In this document: one piece after another, positions 15,940 to 25,429 of the stretch
How the letters are laid out: the number at the start of each line of letters is the position of its first letter
Position numbering within the stretch: the first letter of the stretch is position 1
DNA from: Halobellus inordinatus
GTDB taxonomy: Archaea; Halobacteriota; Halobacteria; Halobacteriales; Haloferacaceae
Length of the DNA stretch: 64,000 bases
Assembly: GCF_024464655.1 (NCBI RefSeq)
Contig: NZ_JANHAV010000001.1
Coordinates: forward strand, 558,001 to 622,000
Reading direction: 5' to 3'
Position numbers and translations under genes: made by a program
The notes under the pieces: generated by a model
Database searches by the model: none
The model's input: the letters and a program-made list of their open reading frames with translations, nothing else
Told to the model about the DNA's origin: nothing

Positions 15940-17553
15940 TTGACAACGTTTCGAGCCCCCCTCGGATTGGTCCTCCTGCTCGTCGTGGTGGCGGCGGTTC
16001 CGGTTCCGATCACCGCCATCGAGAACGTCACGGGTTCGCCGGACGTGTCCGTCCAGAGCCCGGACAACGCGTTCGTTCCGGGTCAGGAGGCGTCGCTTCC
16101 GGTCTACGTCTCGAACGAAGGGAGCCTGCAGTCGTCCGGCCCGGCCGAGTACGTCGCGCGCGTGACGACTGCCAGAGCGCTGACGCTGCAGGTGCGGAGC
16201 GGAGACACCCCGATCGAAGTGAACACGGCCCGATATCCGGTCGGCAACGTCCCCGAGGGGACGACCGGGCCGATTCCGGTCTCGATTACGGTCCCGGAGG
16301 ACACGCCGCCGGGTACGTATCGGCTCCCGGTACGCGTCCGTTACAGCTACGCGCCGAAGGTCGAGTACGGGTCCGGGACTGACGGCCCCGAGTACCGATA
16401 CGTCGACCTCGCGCGGACGCTCTCGCTCTCCGTCGTCGTCGAGGACCGTCCGCAGTTCCAGGTCGTCAACGTGTCCTCGACGGCCCGGGTCGGCAGTTAC
16501 GGCCCGCTCTCGATGACGGTCCGGAACACGGGTACTGAAGCCGCCCGCGACGCCACCCTTCAGCTCAGTTCGCCGGACGACGAGGTCACGTTCGGCACCG
16601 GCGCTGCGAAGTCCGAAGCGTACTCCGGGGTGTGGGGGCCCGGCGAGAACCGGACGTTCCAGTTCCGGACGCGGTTCGCCCCCGACGCCCAGCAGCGCGA
16701 GTACCCGCTCAGGGCCTCCGTCTCCTACACCGATCCCGATGGCATCCAGCGCACGTCGCCGCCGTTGACGGCGGGCGTCACGCCGCGCGAGGAAGTCACC
16801 TTCGCCGTGGAGAACCTCACGAGCACGCTGTACGTCGGTGAGCCCGGGACGATCAGCGGGTCAGTCAGGAACACCGGTCCGGCCCCCGTCGACAACGCCG
16901 TGCTCGTCTATCGCTCGTCGAACCCGAACGTCGTACCGGTCGATACGGAATCCGCGCTCGGCCGCCTCGGACCGGGCGAACGGAGCGACTTCACGTTCGA
17001 AGTCGACGTCGCGGCGGACGCGACCGCGACCGACCGGCAGTTGAATCTCTCCGTGCGGTATCGCGACGCGCAGAACAACCGCCAGGTGAGCGACGAACTC
17101 GAACCGACGGTGCCGGTGCTGCCCGAGCGCGACTGGCTGGCGGTCACGCCACGAAACGCCACGTTCGGCATCGACACGGACAATCGGCTGACGGTCCGCG
17201 TCCGCAACAGGGAAAATATGACCCTCTCCGACGTTCGTGCCCGACTCGAAACCGAACCGCCGTTCTCCTCGGAGGCGCGGACGGCGTACGTCCAGCGGCT
17301 CGACCCCGGCGACACAGAGACGCTCGCGTTCGCGGTCACGGTCTCCGAAGACGCGGTGCCGACGCGCTCGTCGGTCTCGGTGAACGTCACGGCCGAGCGG
17401 CCCGACGGAAAAGAGATCGTCCTCGACTCCTACGTGGTTCCGGTGACCGTCGTCGAGGAGACCAGCGCGAGCGATACGACGCTTCTCGCGGCCGGCGTGC
17501 TCGTCGTCGTGCTCGTGCTCGGCGTCGGCTGGTGGTGGCTCAACAGGCGCTAG
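15940..17553 (+). CDS. Secreted, C-terminally membrane-anchored protein with repeated Ig-like (NEW3/CARDB-type) domains
   Basis: I chose TTG 15940 because it sits 25 bases after a strong TATA box and gives a proper signal peptide: MTTFRAPLG, then about 16 hydrophobic residues ending at ITA. The mature part consists of four or five beta-sandwich repeats of about 100 residues with recurring phrases such as VRNTG and a xPGE pattern before an aromatic strand. These are the marks of COG1361/CARDB-like surface domains. A C-terminal membrane helix (about 515-532) with a final NRR anchors it. It follows the ABC-2 exporter genes, so it may work with the exporter at the cell surface. A possible S-layer-associated role is inference. 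Confidence 0.78.
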   Translation: MTTFRAPLGLVLLLVVVAAVPVPITAIENVTGSPDVSVQSPDNAFVPGQEASLPVYVSNEGSLQSSGPAEYVARVTTARALTLQVRSGDTPIEVNTARYPVGNVPEGTTGPIPVSITVPEDTPPGTYRLPVRVRYSYAPKVEYGSGTDGPEYRYVDLARTLSLSVVVEDRPQFQVVNVSSTARVGSYGPLSMTVRNTGTEAARDATLQLSSPDDEVTFGTGAAKSEAYSGVWGPGENRTFQFRTRFAPDAQQREYPLRASVSYTDPDGIQRTSPPLTAGVTPREEVTFAVENLTSTLYVGEPGTISGSVRNTGPAPVDNAVLVYRSSNPNVVPVDTESALGRLGPGERSDFTFEVDVAADATATDRQLNLSVRYRDAQNNRQVSDELEPTVPVLPERDWLAVTPRNATFGIDTDNRLTVRVRNRENMTLSDVRARLETEPPFSSEARTAYVQRLDPGDTETLAFAVTVSEDAVPTRSSVSVNVTAERPDGKEIVLDSYVVPVTVVEETSASDTTLLAAGVLVVVLVLGVGWWWLNRR

Positions 17554-17592
17554 GCGGCGGCAGAAACGGGTGTCGACGAGAGCGGAACTCGG

Positions 17593-17781
17593 TTACTCTT
17601 CGTCGCGCATATCCGGCGGCAGCAGATTCGGGATGCCGTCCTCGATGGGGTAGACCTCGCCCGTGACAGTGCCGACGAGTCGACCCTCGATGATCTCCTC
17701 GCCGTCGCGTTCGTCGACTTCGAGTTCGAGGTCGCTCTTGTCGAGGGGGTCACAGAGGATGTCCATCAGTGACTCTTTCAT
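17593..17781 (-). CDS. Trm112-like small zinc-type protein
   Basis: ATG 17781 gives 62 residues (an in-frame GTG lies one codon earlier). The sequence MKESLMDILCDPL opens the family's usual N-terminal helix and first Cys. It continues into short strands with GEVYPIEDGIPNLLPPDMR, the conserved C-terminal motif of Trm112/YcaR-type proteins. Archaeal Trm112 activates several SAM-dependent methyltransferases acting on tRNA, ribosomal RNA and release factor. Only one cysteine is visible, so zinc is probably not bound by a full Cys4 set. It lies downstream of purA on the same strand. Confidence 0.85.
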   Translation of the reverse strand: MKESLMDILCDPLDKSDLELEVDERDGEEIIEGRLVGTVTGEVYPIEDGIPNLLPPDMRDEE

Positions 17782-17859
17782 CACGCTACGAGAGGAAAGC
17801 GGCGGTGAAAAGGCTACGGGTTCGCCGACAGTACTCGGCGTGCGCCGAGCACTATCGGG

Positions 17860-19185
17860 CTACTGCTGGAAGGGGTTCTCCAGTTCGATCGTCTGTGCGC
17901 GGTCGGGACCGACGCCGACGGCGTAGATCGGTGCGCCGACCTCCTCGGAGAGATAGTCGAGGTACGCCTGTGCGTTCTCCGGGATCGCATCGTAGCCCTC
18001 GTCGGCGACGGCCGACCAGTCGACCTCCGGCCACGGCTCGAACTCGCGGAGGTTCGGTTCACACTCGCCCCAGCGCTCGGTCGTCGCGGGCATCGTGAGC
18101 AACTCCTCGCCGTCGAGGTCGTAGGAGTGGCCCACCTTCACCTCCTCGAGGCCCGCGAGGACGTCGATGTGGTTCACGGCGAGGCCGGTGAAGCCGTTCG
18201 TGCGAGCGGCGTGGCGTAGCATCGGCACGTCGAGCCAACCGATCCGGCGCGGCCGGCCGGTGACGGTGCCGAACTCGCCGCCCTTCTCGCGGATGTAATC
18301 GGCGAGGTCCTCGTCGTCGCCGGTCAGTTCGGTCGGGAGCGGTCCGGTGCCGACGCGCGAGAGGTACGCCTTGACGATGCCGACGACTTCCCCGCGGCCG
18401 ACGACCGTGGGGCCGACGCCCGTGCCGGTCGCCGCGCCGCCCGCGGTCGGGTTCGAGGAGGTGACGTACGGGTAGATCCCGTGGTCGATGTCGATCGAGG
18501 TACCCTGTGCGCCCTCGAATAAGACGTTCTCGCCGTTATCGACGTGCGAGCCGAGGAACTCCCCGGCGTTGACGGTCATCGACTCCTCTTGCAGGCGCTC
18601 GCCGATCGCCTTGTACTCCTCGAAGACGGCGTCGACGTCGAACGCCTCGCCGGCCTCGACGCCGAAGACGTCCTCGGCGAGAGCGCGCTTCTGGGGGACG
18701 ACGTATTCGAGACGCTCGCGGAGGACCTCCGCATCGAGCAGGTCGCCGACGCGAATCCCGCGTCGGCCCGCCTTGTCCTCGTAGGTGGGGCCGATGCCGC
18801 GGCCGGTCGTGCCGGCGTCGAGGTCGGAGTCGGATTTGGCCTCCTCCTCGATGCCGTCGAGCACGCGGTGATACGGCATAATGACGTGTGCGCGTCGCGC
18901 CACGCGGACGTCGGGGTCGAGTCCGCGCTCGCGGAGTTCGTCGATCTCGTCGAACAGCGTGTTCGGGTTGACGACGCATCCGTTGCCGAGCACGCCGACC
19001 TTGTCGCGGACGGCGCCGCTCGGAACCAGCGAAAGCTTGTATTCGTCGCCGTCTTCGACGACGGTGTGGCCGGCGTTGTCGCCGCCCTGATACCGGGCGA
19101 CCACGTCGGCGTCGCCTCCCCACAGGTCGACGAGAGCGCCCTTGCCCTCGTCGCCCAGTTGGGAGCCGACGATCGTGACGGTCAT
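17860..19185 (-). CDS. purA: Adenylosuccinate synthetase
   Basis: Joins IMP and aspartate with GTP to make adenylosuccinate, the first committed step to AMP. ATG 19185 gives 441 residues, the usual length. The first strand and P-loop VGSQLGDEGKG (residues 5-15) carry the catalytic Asp11 and the GDEGKG motif. The NAGHT motif holds the catalytic His. Later motifs include GIGPTYEDKAGRRGIR, FEGAQGTSIDIDHG and the GPT(V)VGRGE region. No other purine gene is adjacent. Confidence 0.97.
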   Translation of the reverse strand: MTVTIVGSQLGDEGKGALVDLWGGDADVVARYQGGDNAGHTVVEDGDEYKLSLVPSGAVRDKVGVLGNGCVVNPNTLFDEIDELRERGLDPDVRVARRAHVIMPYHRVLDGIEEEAKSDSDLDAGTTGRGIGPTYEDKAGRRGIRVGDLLDAEVLRERLEYVVPQKRALAEDVFGVEAGEAFDVDAVFEEYKAIGERLQEESMTVNAGEFLGSHVDNGENVLFEGAQGTSIDIDHGIYPYVTSSNPTAGGAATGTGVGPTVVGRGEVVGIVKAYLSRVGTGPLPTELTGDDEDLADYIREKGGEFGTVTGRPRRIGWLDVPMLRHAARTNGFTGLAVNHIDVLAGLEEVKVGHSYDLDGEELLTMPATTERWGECEPNLREFEPWPEVDWSAVADEGYDAIPENAQAYLDYLSEEVGAPIYAVGVGPDRAQTIELENPFQQ

Positions 19186-19448
19186 ACACGGCGGTTCTGC
19201 GCGCCCCGTGAAACCCATTACGGTCCGCCGCCGCGAGATGGTCACGAAAGTGGATACCACTGCGGGAGTATCGACGCACCTGCCCACCTCCGTGTAGAAC
19301 AGGGCGACCCACGAGTCGTGAGAGACGCACCGTCCGTTTTCTGAGTCTGTGCCGCCGCCAGCGACTCCCGACCCGAATCGTTAATTACGCTCCCATTCGT
19401 ACGGTGTGATACCCACTGTGCCGCGTTTTGTCGGGGGAGAGGGTAACA

Positions 19449-19455
19449 TTTAAAT
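19449..19455 (+). promoter_or_regulatory. TATA box (TTTAAAT) of the wHTH gene
   Basis: TTTAAAT is 27-33 bases before ATG 19482, ideal for a leaderless transcript. It decides the start codon against longer in-frame alternatives such as TTG 19428. Confidence 0.55.
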
Positions 19456-19481
19456 CCTGCCCAGACAAGTTAACAGATGAC

Positions 19482-19787
19482 ATGATAGACCGACTCGAAA
19501 AGGAAGTGGATATGCTTGAACGGCATTTGCAGGTCCTGAAAATGGTCATCGAGAGCGAACCGATCGGGATCGTGAAGATGTCGAACGAGACTGGCTACCC
19601 ACACCACAAAGTCCGCTACTCGCTGCGCGTCCTCGAAGAGGAGAACCTCATCGAACCGTCCAGCCAGGGTGCGATCACGACCGAGCGGACCGCCGAATTC
19701 GTCGACGAACTCGACGAGAAACTCGATCAGATCGTCGACAAGCTCGACGAGATGAAGATCGAAGAGGCCGTCGAAGTCGAAAGCTGA
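19482..19787 (+). CDS. Winged-helix DNA-binding protein with C-terminal helix
   Basis: The 101-residue product begins with a helix (MIDRLEKEVDMLERHL), followed by a compact winged helix (about 20-65). The recognition helix region is around GYPHHKVRYSLRVLEE and the wing around PSSQGAI. A final amphipathic, highly charged helix (about 70-97) is probably a dimerisation coiled coil. This pattern is common in haloarchaeal predicted transcriptional regulators; target genes are unknown. It stands alone between purA and a large coiled-coil protein. Confidence 0.75.
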   Translation: MIDRLEKEVDMLERHLQVLKMVIESEPIGIVKMSNETGYPHHKVRYSLRVLEEENLIEPSSQGAITTERTAEFVDELDEKLDQIVDKLDEMKIEEAVEVES

Positions 19788-19831
19788 AACCGTAACCGTC
19801 CCGCCCACGTCTCGTCTCTGTCTCGTTTTGC

Positions 19832-22159
19832 TTACAGATCCGGGACGTTCAGGTGGAACTCCCCGTTTCGCGCCTCGACCAGACAGAGGTGGTAGCCGCG
19901 CTTTCGCGAGAGTTTCACGTGCGAGAGCTTCTTCGACCGCGAGAGCAGGCCGCCGCCCGTCTCCTCGGAAACCGTCTCTAACGCACCGGGCTCGTAGAAC
20001 GACTCGGTGACGTAGAAGCCCGCCGCCAGCGACTCGTCGTTCGAGGCGATCGTGCCCGTGTTCTCGACCAGCGAGCCGACCATCGCTTCGGTGGTCGCGT
20101 TCCGCGAGGCGTTGATGTCCGCGACGAACAGCGGATCGCCCATCTTGTCCCGGAAGATGACGTCGAAGTCACGCTGCTCGACGCCGTCGGGGGTGTCGAC
20201 GCCGACGGTCCCCGACAACTCGACGCGGTCGATCTCCGGGATCGCGTCGAAGACGCCCGCGAGCCCAGACTGATTGCCGGTCTCGCCGATCTCATAGAGG
20301 AGATCCGTCACGACCCACTGTGCGAAGGCGTACTCGGTGCTGTCGTGGAGGAACGCCTCGTATGGCTGCCCGTCGACGGCGAGCCCCCCGGTCTCGAAGG
20401 TGGTGTGGTGTTCGAGCCGGAGGTTGTCGCTGACGTCGGCCCGCGACGCCGCGCCGTCGTGGGCGTGCTCCAGCGTCGCCTCGCCTTTCCGGTCGTAGCG
20501 GACGAAGAGGTTCGTCCCCGAGAGCGCCTGGTCGACAGACATCGATTGTGAGGGAGCGCCGCCGGTGTCGCCGCCCAGCCGTTCGAGTTCGCTCTCCAGG
20601 CGCTCGACTTCTGCTTCGAGCGTCTCACGTTCGGCTTCGAGCTCCTCGACGCGCTCGCGGTACTCCTCGCGTTCGGCTTCCAGTTCGTCGATCCGCTCGC
20701 GCTGTTTCGTTCGCGCCTCGGCGAGTTCGTCGCGCTCGGATTCAAGGGACTGAACGCGCTCTTTCGCTTTCGACAGGCGCTTTTCGAGCCGTTCGACGTT
20801 CGGCTGTTCGCCCCCCGCTGCTGAGCGCGCGCTCGCCTGTGTGGTCGATCCCGAGTCCGCCGTTTTGGAGGCGCTCGATCGGTCCTGGGCGGCTTTCTGT
20901 GCGGTCCGCTTTCGCTGCATCTGCGCGGCGCGTTCGCCCGCCGATCGGCGATCCTGCTCGGCGCTCGCGGCCTGCGCTGTCGTCCCGTTCGAACTCGACT
21001 CGCTGGGGTCGAGCGACGGGATCGTCTTCGCCTCCCGCCAGCGTTCCTCGTCGGAGAAGACCCCGTCTGCGGCGGCACCTTTCTGCGTCGGTCCCGCGAC
21101 GGTGGCATCGCCCGTGTCGCCCGCACCCGACGCCGTCTCAGAGGATGGCTCCGACGGCTGGCGGTCGTCCGGCCGTGTGGCTCTAGAGCCGGTGTCAGTC
21201 GCGTGTCCGTCTGCGGCACCCGTCTCTCCTTCCGCCTCGGTGCTGTCCGCAGTCCGGCCCTCGGGAGCGGTAGCGCCGGGTGAGTCAGTGCTCGCAGGGT
21301 CGCCACCCCGGGGAGCGTCCGATGGCTCGCTGGCTTCCGCGTCCGCCGTCGCCGGTCCCCCGTCGGAACCGTCGTCCGTCGGGGCGTCGTCCGCTGTCGG
21401 GGTATCTGCTGTCGATGCCTCGCCCTCTGCTGTCGGGTCGTCTGCTGTCGCGTCGGCTGCAGAGCCGGGAGCTGCCGCCGCATCAGGATCCGCTGTCGCG
21501 GTCGGCTCCTCGTCGTCGGCCGCTGCCGTCGCGTCGTCGGCGGTCTCTGTCGCGTCCTCGCTGGCTCCGCTCTCCGTACCCGACGCGTCGTCTTCATCCG
21601 TCTCCGCCTCGTCGGTCGCCAGTTCCGGGATGTCGACGATCTCGACGTCGACGTCGACGACCTCGTAGATCCCGACCTCGTCGGCGGCCGTCTCGAAGGC
21701 CTCATCGCCCGTGACGAGCCGTTCGGAGCTCCCGACGAAGGCGGCGCTCATCGACTTGCCCCCGTGGTAGACGACGTAGTAATCCCCCGAGAGAACGTTT
21801 TCCGAGAGCTCGATGTAGCCGGTGAATCCGCCGTTCGAGAGCGTCTGGTCGGCGTCCGAAAGCGGTGTCTTGTTCGTGTAGTACCTCGCCTGTGTCTCTC
21901 CCCCGCGTTCCTGCATCGAAAAGAGCAGCGGGAGGCTCGGGTCTGCCGCGCGGTACGCGGTCAGCTCAGCGTCCTCGAAGTCCCCGATTTCCCCCTCGAA
22001 AACGCCGACGACGCGGCCGTTCAGGAAGAACGCCCACGCCATCCCGGCAGAGACGGCTCCGCTGAACTCCGCGTCCGCGAGCTCGTGGAGCCCCTCGTAT
22101 CCGTCGGGTGTGGCGACCGTCTCCCAGTCGGTCACCACATCAATAGTTCGACTGTTCAT
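19832..22159 (-). CDS. Large modular protein: N-terminal domain, acidic linker, coiled coil, C-terminal domain
   Basis: I chose ATG 22159 because upstream codons in frame read as non-halophilic basic sequence. The 775 residues fall into four parts. An ordered N-terminal domain is about 1-190. A long low-complexity Ala/Thr/Asp/Glu/Ser linker runs to about 440. A canonical Glu/Arg/Leu heptad coiled coil is about 455-530. An ordered C-terminal domain is about 535-775, containing FDVIFRDKMGDPLFVADIN. It resembles the haloarchaeal family recalled as DUF7527. The C-terminal stretch has the outline of a nuclease-like core (Asp, then a Gly-turn strand with Asp) but lacks the Lys, so I do not call it a nuclease. 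Tethering or cytoskeletal-type roles are guesses. Confidence 0.75.
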   Translation of the reverse strand: MNSRTIDVVTDWETVATPDGYEGLHELADAEFSGAVSAGMAWAFFLNGRVVGVFEGEIGDFEDAELTAYRAADPSLPLLFSMQERGGETQARYYTNKTPLSDADQTLSNGGFTGYIELSENVLSGDYYVVYHGGKSMSAAFVGSSERLVTGDEAFETAADEVGIYEVVDVDVEIVDIPELATDEAETDEDDASGTESGASEDATETADDATAAADDEEPTATADPDAAAAPGSAADATADDPTAEGEASTADTPTADDAPTDDGSDGGPATADAEASEPSDAPRGGDPASTDSPGATAPEGRTADSTEAEGETGAADGHATDTGSRATRPDDRQPSEPSSETASGAGDTGDATVAGPTQKGAAADGVFSDEERWREAKTIPSLDPSESSSNGTTAQAASAEQDRRSAGERAAQMQRKRTAQKAAQDRSSASKTADSGSTTQASARSAAGGEQPNVERLEKRLSKAKERVQSLESERDELAEARTKQRERIDELEAEREEYRERVEELEAERETLEAEVERLESELERLGGDTGGAPSQSMSVDQALSGTNLFVRYDRKGEATLEHAHDGAASRADVSDNLRLEHHTTFETGGLAVDGQPYEAFLHDSTEYAFAQWVVTDLLYEIGETGNQSGLAGVFDAIPEIDRVELSGTVGVDTPDGVEQRDFDVIFRDKMGDPLFVADINASRNATTEAMVGSLVENTGTIASNDESLAAGFYVTESFYEPGALETVSEETGGGLLSRSKKLSHVKLSRKRGYHLCLVEARNGEFHLNVPDL

Positions 22160-22364
22160 CCCTGTGTGTATCACAGAATCCAGATCAAATACTTTCCGGA
22201 GAGCTAGGCCCTCGACCGGCAGGTGCCAGGTACACGGGCGCAGGCTCCCGATCTCGCGAACCGGCGTCAGACGATCGTCGGACGCCCCGGGCACTCTCCG
22301 GCTTCGGACGGATCTGCGACGGCTGCTTCGGCGAACTTTTCCTCTCGGGCCGTAAGCCACTGGT

Positions 22365-24011
22365 ATGGCAGACGGTTCGACCTGGTCGCCCTCGGAGGCC
22401 CAGCGACGGCTCGGTCTCTACGTCGGCATCGCGGTCGGTGCCATCGTGTTCTACACCGTGCTCTACCGATGGACGATGGCGGCCTTCGAGGGCGTCACCG
22501 TGGGCTGGGTCGAATCGGCGCACATCGTCGTGGAGACGTTCACGACGACGGGCTACGGGGAGGACGCGAGCCTCTGGAGTGCGACCCCGACGTACCTGCT
22601 CTCGATGGCGATGCAGTTCACCGGCGTCGCGCTCATCTTCACGACGCTGCCGCTTTTCGTCGTCCCGCTCGTGGAACGGGCGCTCGAACGCAACCCGCCG
22701 CGGGAGACGTCGCTGACCGAGCACGTGATCGTCACGCCGCTCACCGCCCACGGCGAGATCCTCATCAGCGAACTCGAGTCGAAGGGAATCGCTTATCTCG
22801 TGCTCGAACCGGACCGTGAGCGCGCTCGCGAACTCCACGGCGAGTACGAAGTCGTCCACGGCGACCCCGAGTCGGTGTCGGATCTCCGCGCGGCGAACGC
22901 CGACGCTGCGGTCGCCCTCGTCGCCGACAGCGACGACCAGACGAACGCCAGCGTGGTGCTGACGGCCGAGCAACTGGATTCAGACGTACGGATCGTCAGC
23001 CTCGTCGAGGACCCGGACGTCGCGGACTACCACCGATACGCCGGGGCCGACGACGTCGTCCTCCCGCGGCAGTTACTCGGCGAAAGCCTCGCGCGCAAGG
23101 CCGCCTCGCCAATCGTTCCAAGCGACGACGCGATCCCGCTCGGCGACGGCTTCGAGATCGCGGAGGTATTGATCCACCCCGACAGCAAGCTCGAAGGCCG
23201 GACAATCGCCGAATGCGAGGTCGGTCGGCGGACCGGCGCGAACATCATCGGGCTGTGGTCGCGCGGCGAGTTCGTCACGCCGCCCTCCCCGCACACGGTC
23301 CTCGACGGTCGCACCACGCTTCTCGTCACCGGCCGGGAGGAACAGCTCTCGCGACTCAGAGAGCTGGCTCGCTCGGAGGCGCGACGGCACCGGCAGGGGC
23401 GAGTCGTCGTCGCCGGTCACGGCGAAGTCGGCGCGACGGCCGCCGAGGCACTGACCGACGCGAACGTCCCGCACGTCGTCATCGATCAGCGAGACGAGTC
23501 CGGCGTCGACGTCGTCGGCGACGTTACCGACCCCGAGACGCTTCGTCGAGCGGGGATCACCGACGCCGAGAGCGTCCTCATCGCGCTCGACGACGACACG
23601 ACCGCCATCTTCGCGACGCTCGTCGTCGAACGCCTGGCTCCCGACGCGGAGATCATCGTCCGGGCCAACGACGCCGCCAGCGTCCCGAAGATCTACCGGG
23701 CGGGCGCGGAGTACGTCCTCGCGCTCTCGACGGTCAGCGGGCGGATGCTGGCGTCGAACCTCACCGACGAGGAGGTCATCGCGCCGCAGTCACAAGTCGA
23801 GATCGTTCGGGTCGACGCGCCCGGTCTGGCCGGTATGTCGCTCGCCGACGCGGACGTCCGCGCCCAGACCGGGAGTACCGTGCTGGCGGTCGAACGCGGC
23901 GACGACCTCCGGACCGACGTCGGCCCGGAATTCACCCTACAGTCGGGCGACACGGTCGTCGTCGCCGGGACCGACGACGCCGTCAATCGCTTCAACGAGA
24001 CGTTCGGCTAA
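22365..24011 (+). CDS. Two-helix potassium channel with tandem RCK (TrkA-N/TrkA-C) domains
   Basis: Ligand-gated K+ channel subunit, probably important for the high cytoplasmic K+ of haloarchaea. Two membrane helices (about 16-38 and 78-102) bracket a pore loop with the filter TTTGYG (60-65), a variant of TVGYG. The cytoplasmic part contains RCK domain 1 with a TrkA-C module (about 115-340) and RCK domain 2 (about 345-548). RCK2 has a Rossmann start VVVAGHGEVGATAAEAL and RCK1 a weaker VIVTPLTAHG. This duplicated gating-ring layout matches MthK-like channels with a fused second RCK. It is divergent from the coiled-coil gene. Confidence 0.9.
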   Translation: MADGSTWSPSEAQRRLGLYVGIAVGAIVFYTVLYRWTMAAFEGVTVGWVESAHIVVETFTTTGYGEDASLWSATPTYLLSMAMQFTGVALIFTTLPLFVVPLVERALERNPPRETSLTEHVIVTPLTAHGEILISELESKGIAYLVLEPDRERARELHGEYEVVHGDPESVSDLRAANADAAVALVADSDDQTNASVVLTAEQLDSDVRIVSLVEDPDVADYHRYAGADDVVLPRQLLGESLARKAASPIVPSDDAIPLGDGFEIAEVLIHPDSKLEGRTIAECEVGRRTGANIIGLWSRGEFVTPPSPHTVLDGRTTLLVTGREEQLSRLRELARSEARRHRQGRVVVAGHGEVGATAAEALTDANVPHVVIDQRDESGVDVVGDVTDPETLRRAGITDAESVLIALDDDTTAIFATLVVERLAPDAEIIVRANDAASVPKIYRAGAEYVLALSTVSGRMLASNLTDEEVIAPQSQVEIVRVDAPGLAGMSLADADVRAQTGSTVLAVERGDDLRTDVGPEFTLQSGDTVVVAGTDDAVNRFNETFG

Positions 24012-24047
24012 TTCGGCCAGCGGCGTCACCGGGCACCCAGCGCCCGC

Positions 24048-25316
24048 TCAGGGCCGCCGCTTGCCGATCTCGACGATCGCGTTCGCGAGGACGTCGATCC
24101 CGACGCCGATGCTCGCCTCGTCGACGTCGAAGGTATCGGTGTGGTGACCGCTCGGATGGTCCGTGCCGACCCCGACGTACGCCGCCTTTCCGCCGCGCTC
24201 CTGGACGTACTGCATCAGATACGTCGCGTCCTCACTGCCGCCCAGGTGGTCCGAGTCGAGAACAGACGTCACTCCGTCGGTGGTTCGGGCGACGTCGCCG
24301 ACGACGGCGGCGAGTCCCCGGTCGCTCGCCGTCGACGGAGCACGCCCCGCAGTGGTCACGTCGACCTCGCAGTCGTGCATCTCTGCGGCCGAGCGGAGCA
24401 CGCGCCGAGCGTTCTCGTCCATATACTCCATCAGTTCGGTGGTGTCGCCGCGCACCTCGCCCTCGATGGCGACGCGCTCGGCGACGATGTTCGTCGCCGT
24501 CCCGCCCTCGATGACGCCGACGTTGACGCGGGTCGCGCCGTCGGCGTGCCGTGGAACCCCGTAGAGATTCTGGATCGCCGTCGCGGCCGCTTGCATCGCG
24601 TTCCGACCCGTCTCGGGCGCGATGCCAGCGTGGGCCGGCGCGCCCTCGAACTCCGCTTCGAACTGTGAGACCGCGAGGAAACCGTCGATGCCCGCGACGA
24701 TCTCGCCGGAGGGGTGACCGAGGCCGATGTGCACGGCGAGCAGGTAGTCGACGTCGTCGAGGTGCCCCGAGTTCGCCATCGGCTCGCCGCCGGCGATCCG
24801 CTCTTCGCCGGGCTGGAAGAACACCTTCAGCGTGCCCTGGAAGTCACTGTCGAGGACGGCATCGAGGACACCGATGCCGATCGTCGCGTGGGCGTCGTGG
24901 CCGCAAGCGTGCATGTACCCCTCGTTCGTCGAGCGGAATCCGCTCGCCGCGGGCGCGTGCTCGTCGCCCCGAGATTCGGTGATCGGCAGCGCGTCGATAT
25001 CGACGCGGAGCGCGACCGTCGGTCCGTCACCCCGCTCTGCGACTGCTAGCGCACCCGTGTTGCCGCCGGCGAGTCGGTCGAGGATGTCGTCGCGAGCGCC
25101 CGCCTCGCGGGCGCGTTCGAGCCACGCGTCGAGTTCGTCGTCGTCGGGGACGCCGACGCGGTCCGCAGTGAGGACTTCCGGTCCGACGTAGATCGCGTCG
25201 AGATCGCGCGTCTCGAGTTCGTCGACGATCCGCGCGGTCGTGTAGAACTCTCGCCAGGCGGGCTCTGGATGCCGATGCAGGTCGCGCCGGAGTTCCACGA
25301 GGTCGGCAGCAGTCAT
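24048..25316 (-). CDS. M20-family amidohydrolase (metal-dependent aminoacylase/carboxypeptidase type)
   Basis: Likely hydrolyses N-acyl amino acids or aminobenzoyl-glutamate-type amides. ATG 25316 gives 422 residues and begins with LRRDLHRHPEPAWREF, the family's N-terminal signature. Metal and catalytic motifs visible are ACGHDAHATIG (His and Asp), a later FQPGEE (catalytic Glu), VGTDHPSGHHTDTFDVDE and the lid domain in between. It diverges from an NhaC antiporter with only 113 bases between them. Similar divergent pairs occur in haloarchaea, but a functional link is not established. Confidence 0.9.
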   Translation of the reverse strand: MTAADLVELRRDLHRHPEPAWREFYTTARIVDELETRDLDAIYVGPEVLTADRVGVPDDDELDAWLERAREAGARDDILDRLAGGNTGALAVAERGDGPTVALRVDIDALPITESRGDEHAPAASGFRSTNEGYMHACGHDAHATIGIGVLDAVLDSDFQGTLKVFFQPGEERIAGGEPMANSGHLDDVDYLLAVHIGLGHPSGEIVAGIDGFLAVSQFEAEFEGAPAHAGIAPETGRNAMQAAATAIQNLYGVPRHADGATRVNVGVIEGGTATNIVAERVAIEGEVRGDTTELMEYMDENARRVLRSAAEMHDCEVDVTTAGRAPSTASDRGLAAVVGDVARTTDGVTSVLDSDHLGGSEDATYLMQYVQERGGKAAYVGVGTDHPSGHHTDTFDVDEASIGVGIDVLANAIVEIGKRRP

Positions 25317-25429
25317 ACTCGTCTCTGCGTCGGCGGGTGGTAAAGTCGCGTCGGAGACGGGCACCTGCTGTCTCTCTGGTACCGTCCGGATCGGTTCGTT
25401 TATCGGGGACGGCTGCAACCGGTCTGTCG

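Noticed and set aside
15036-16067. 343-codon minus-strand frame opposite the ABC permease
   Set aside because: Highly charged antisense frame with no promoter; membrane helices on the plus strand are convincing.
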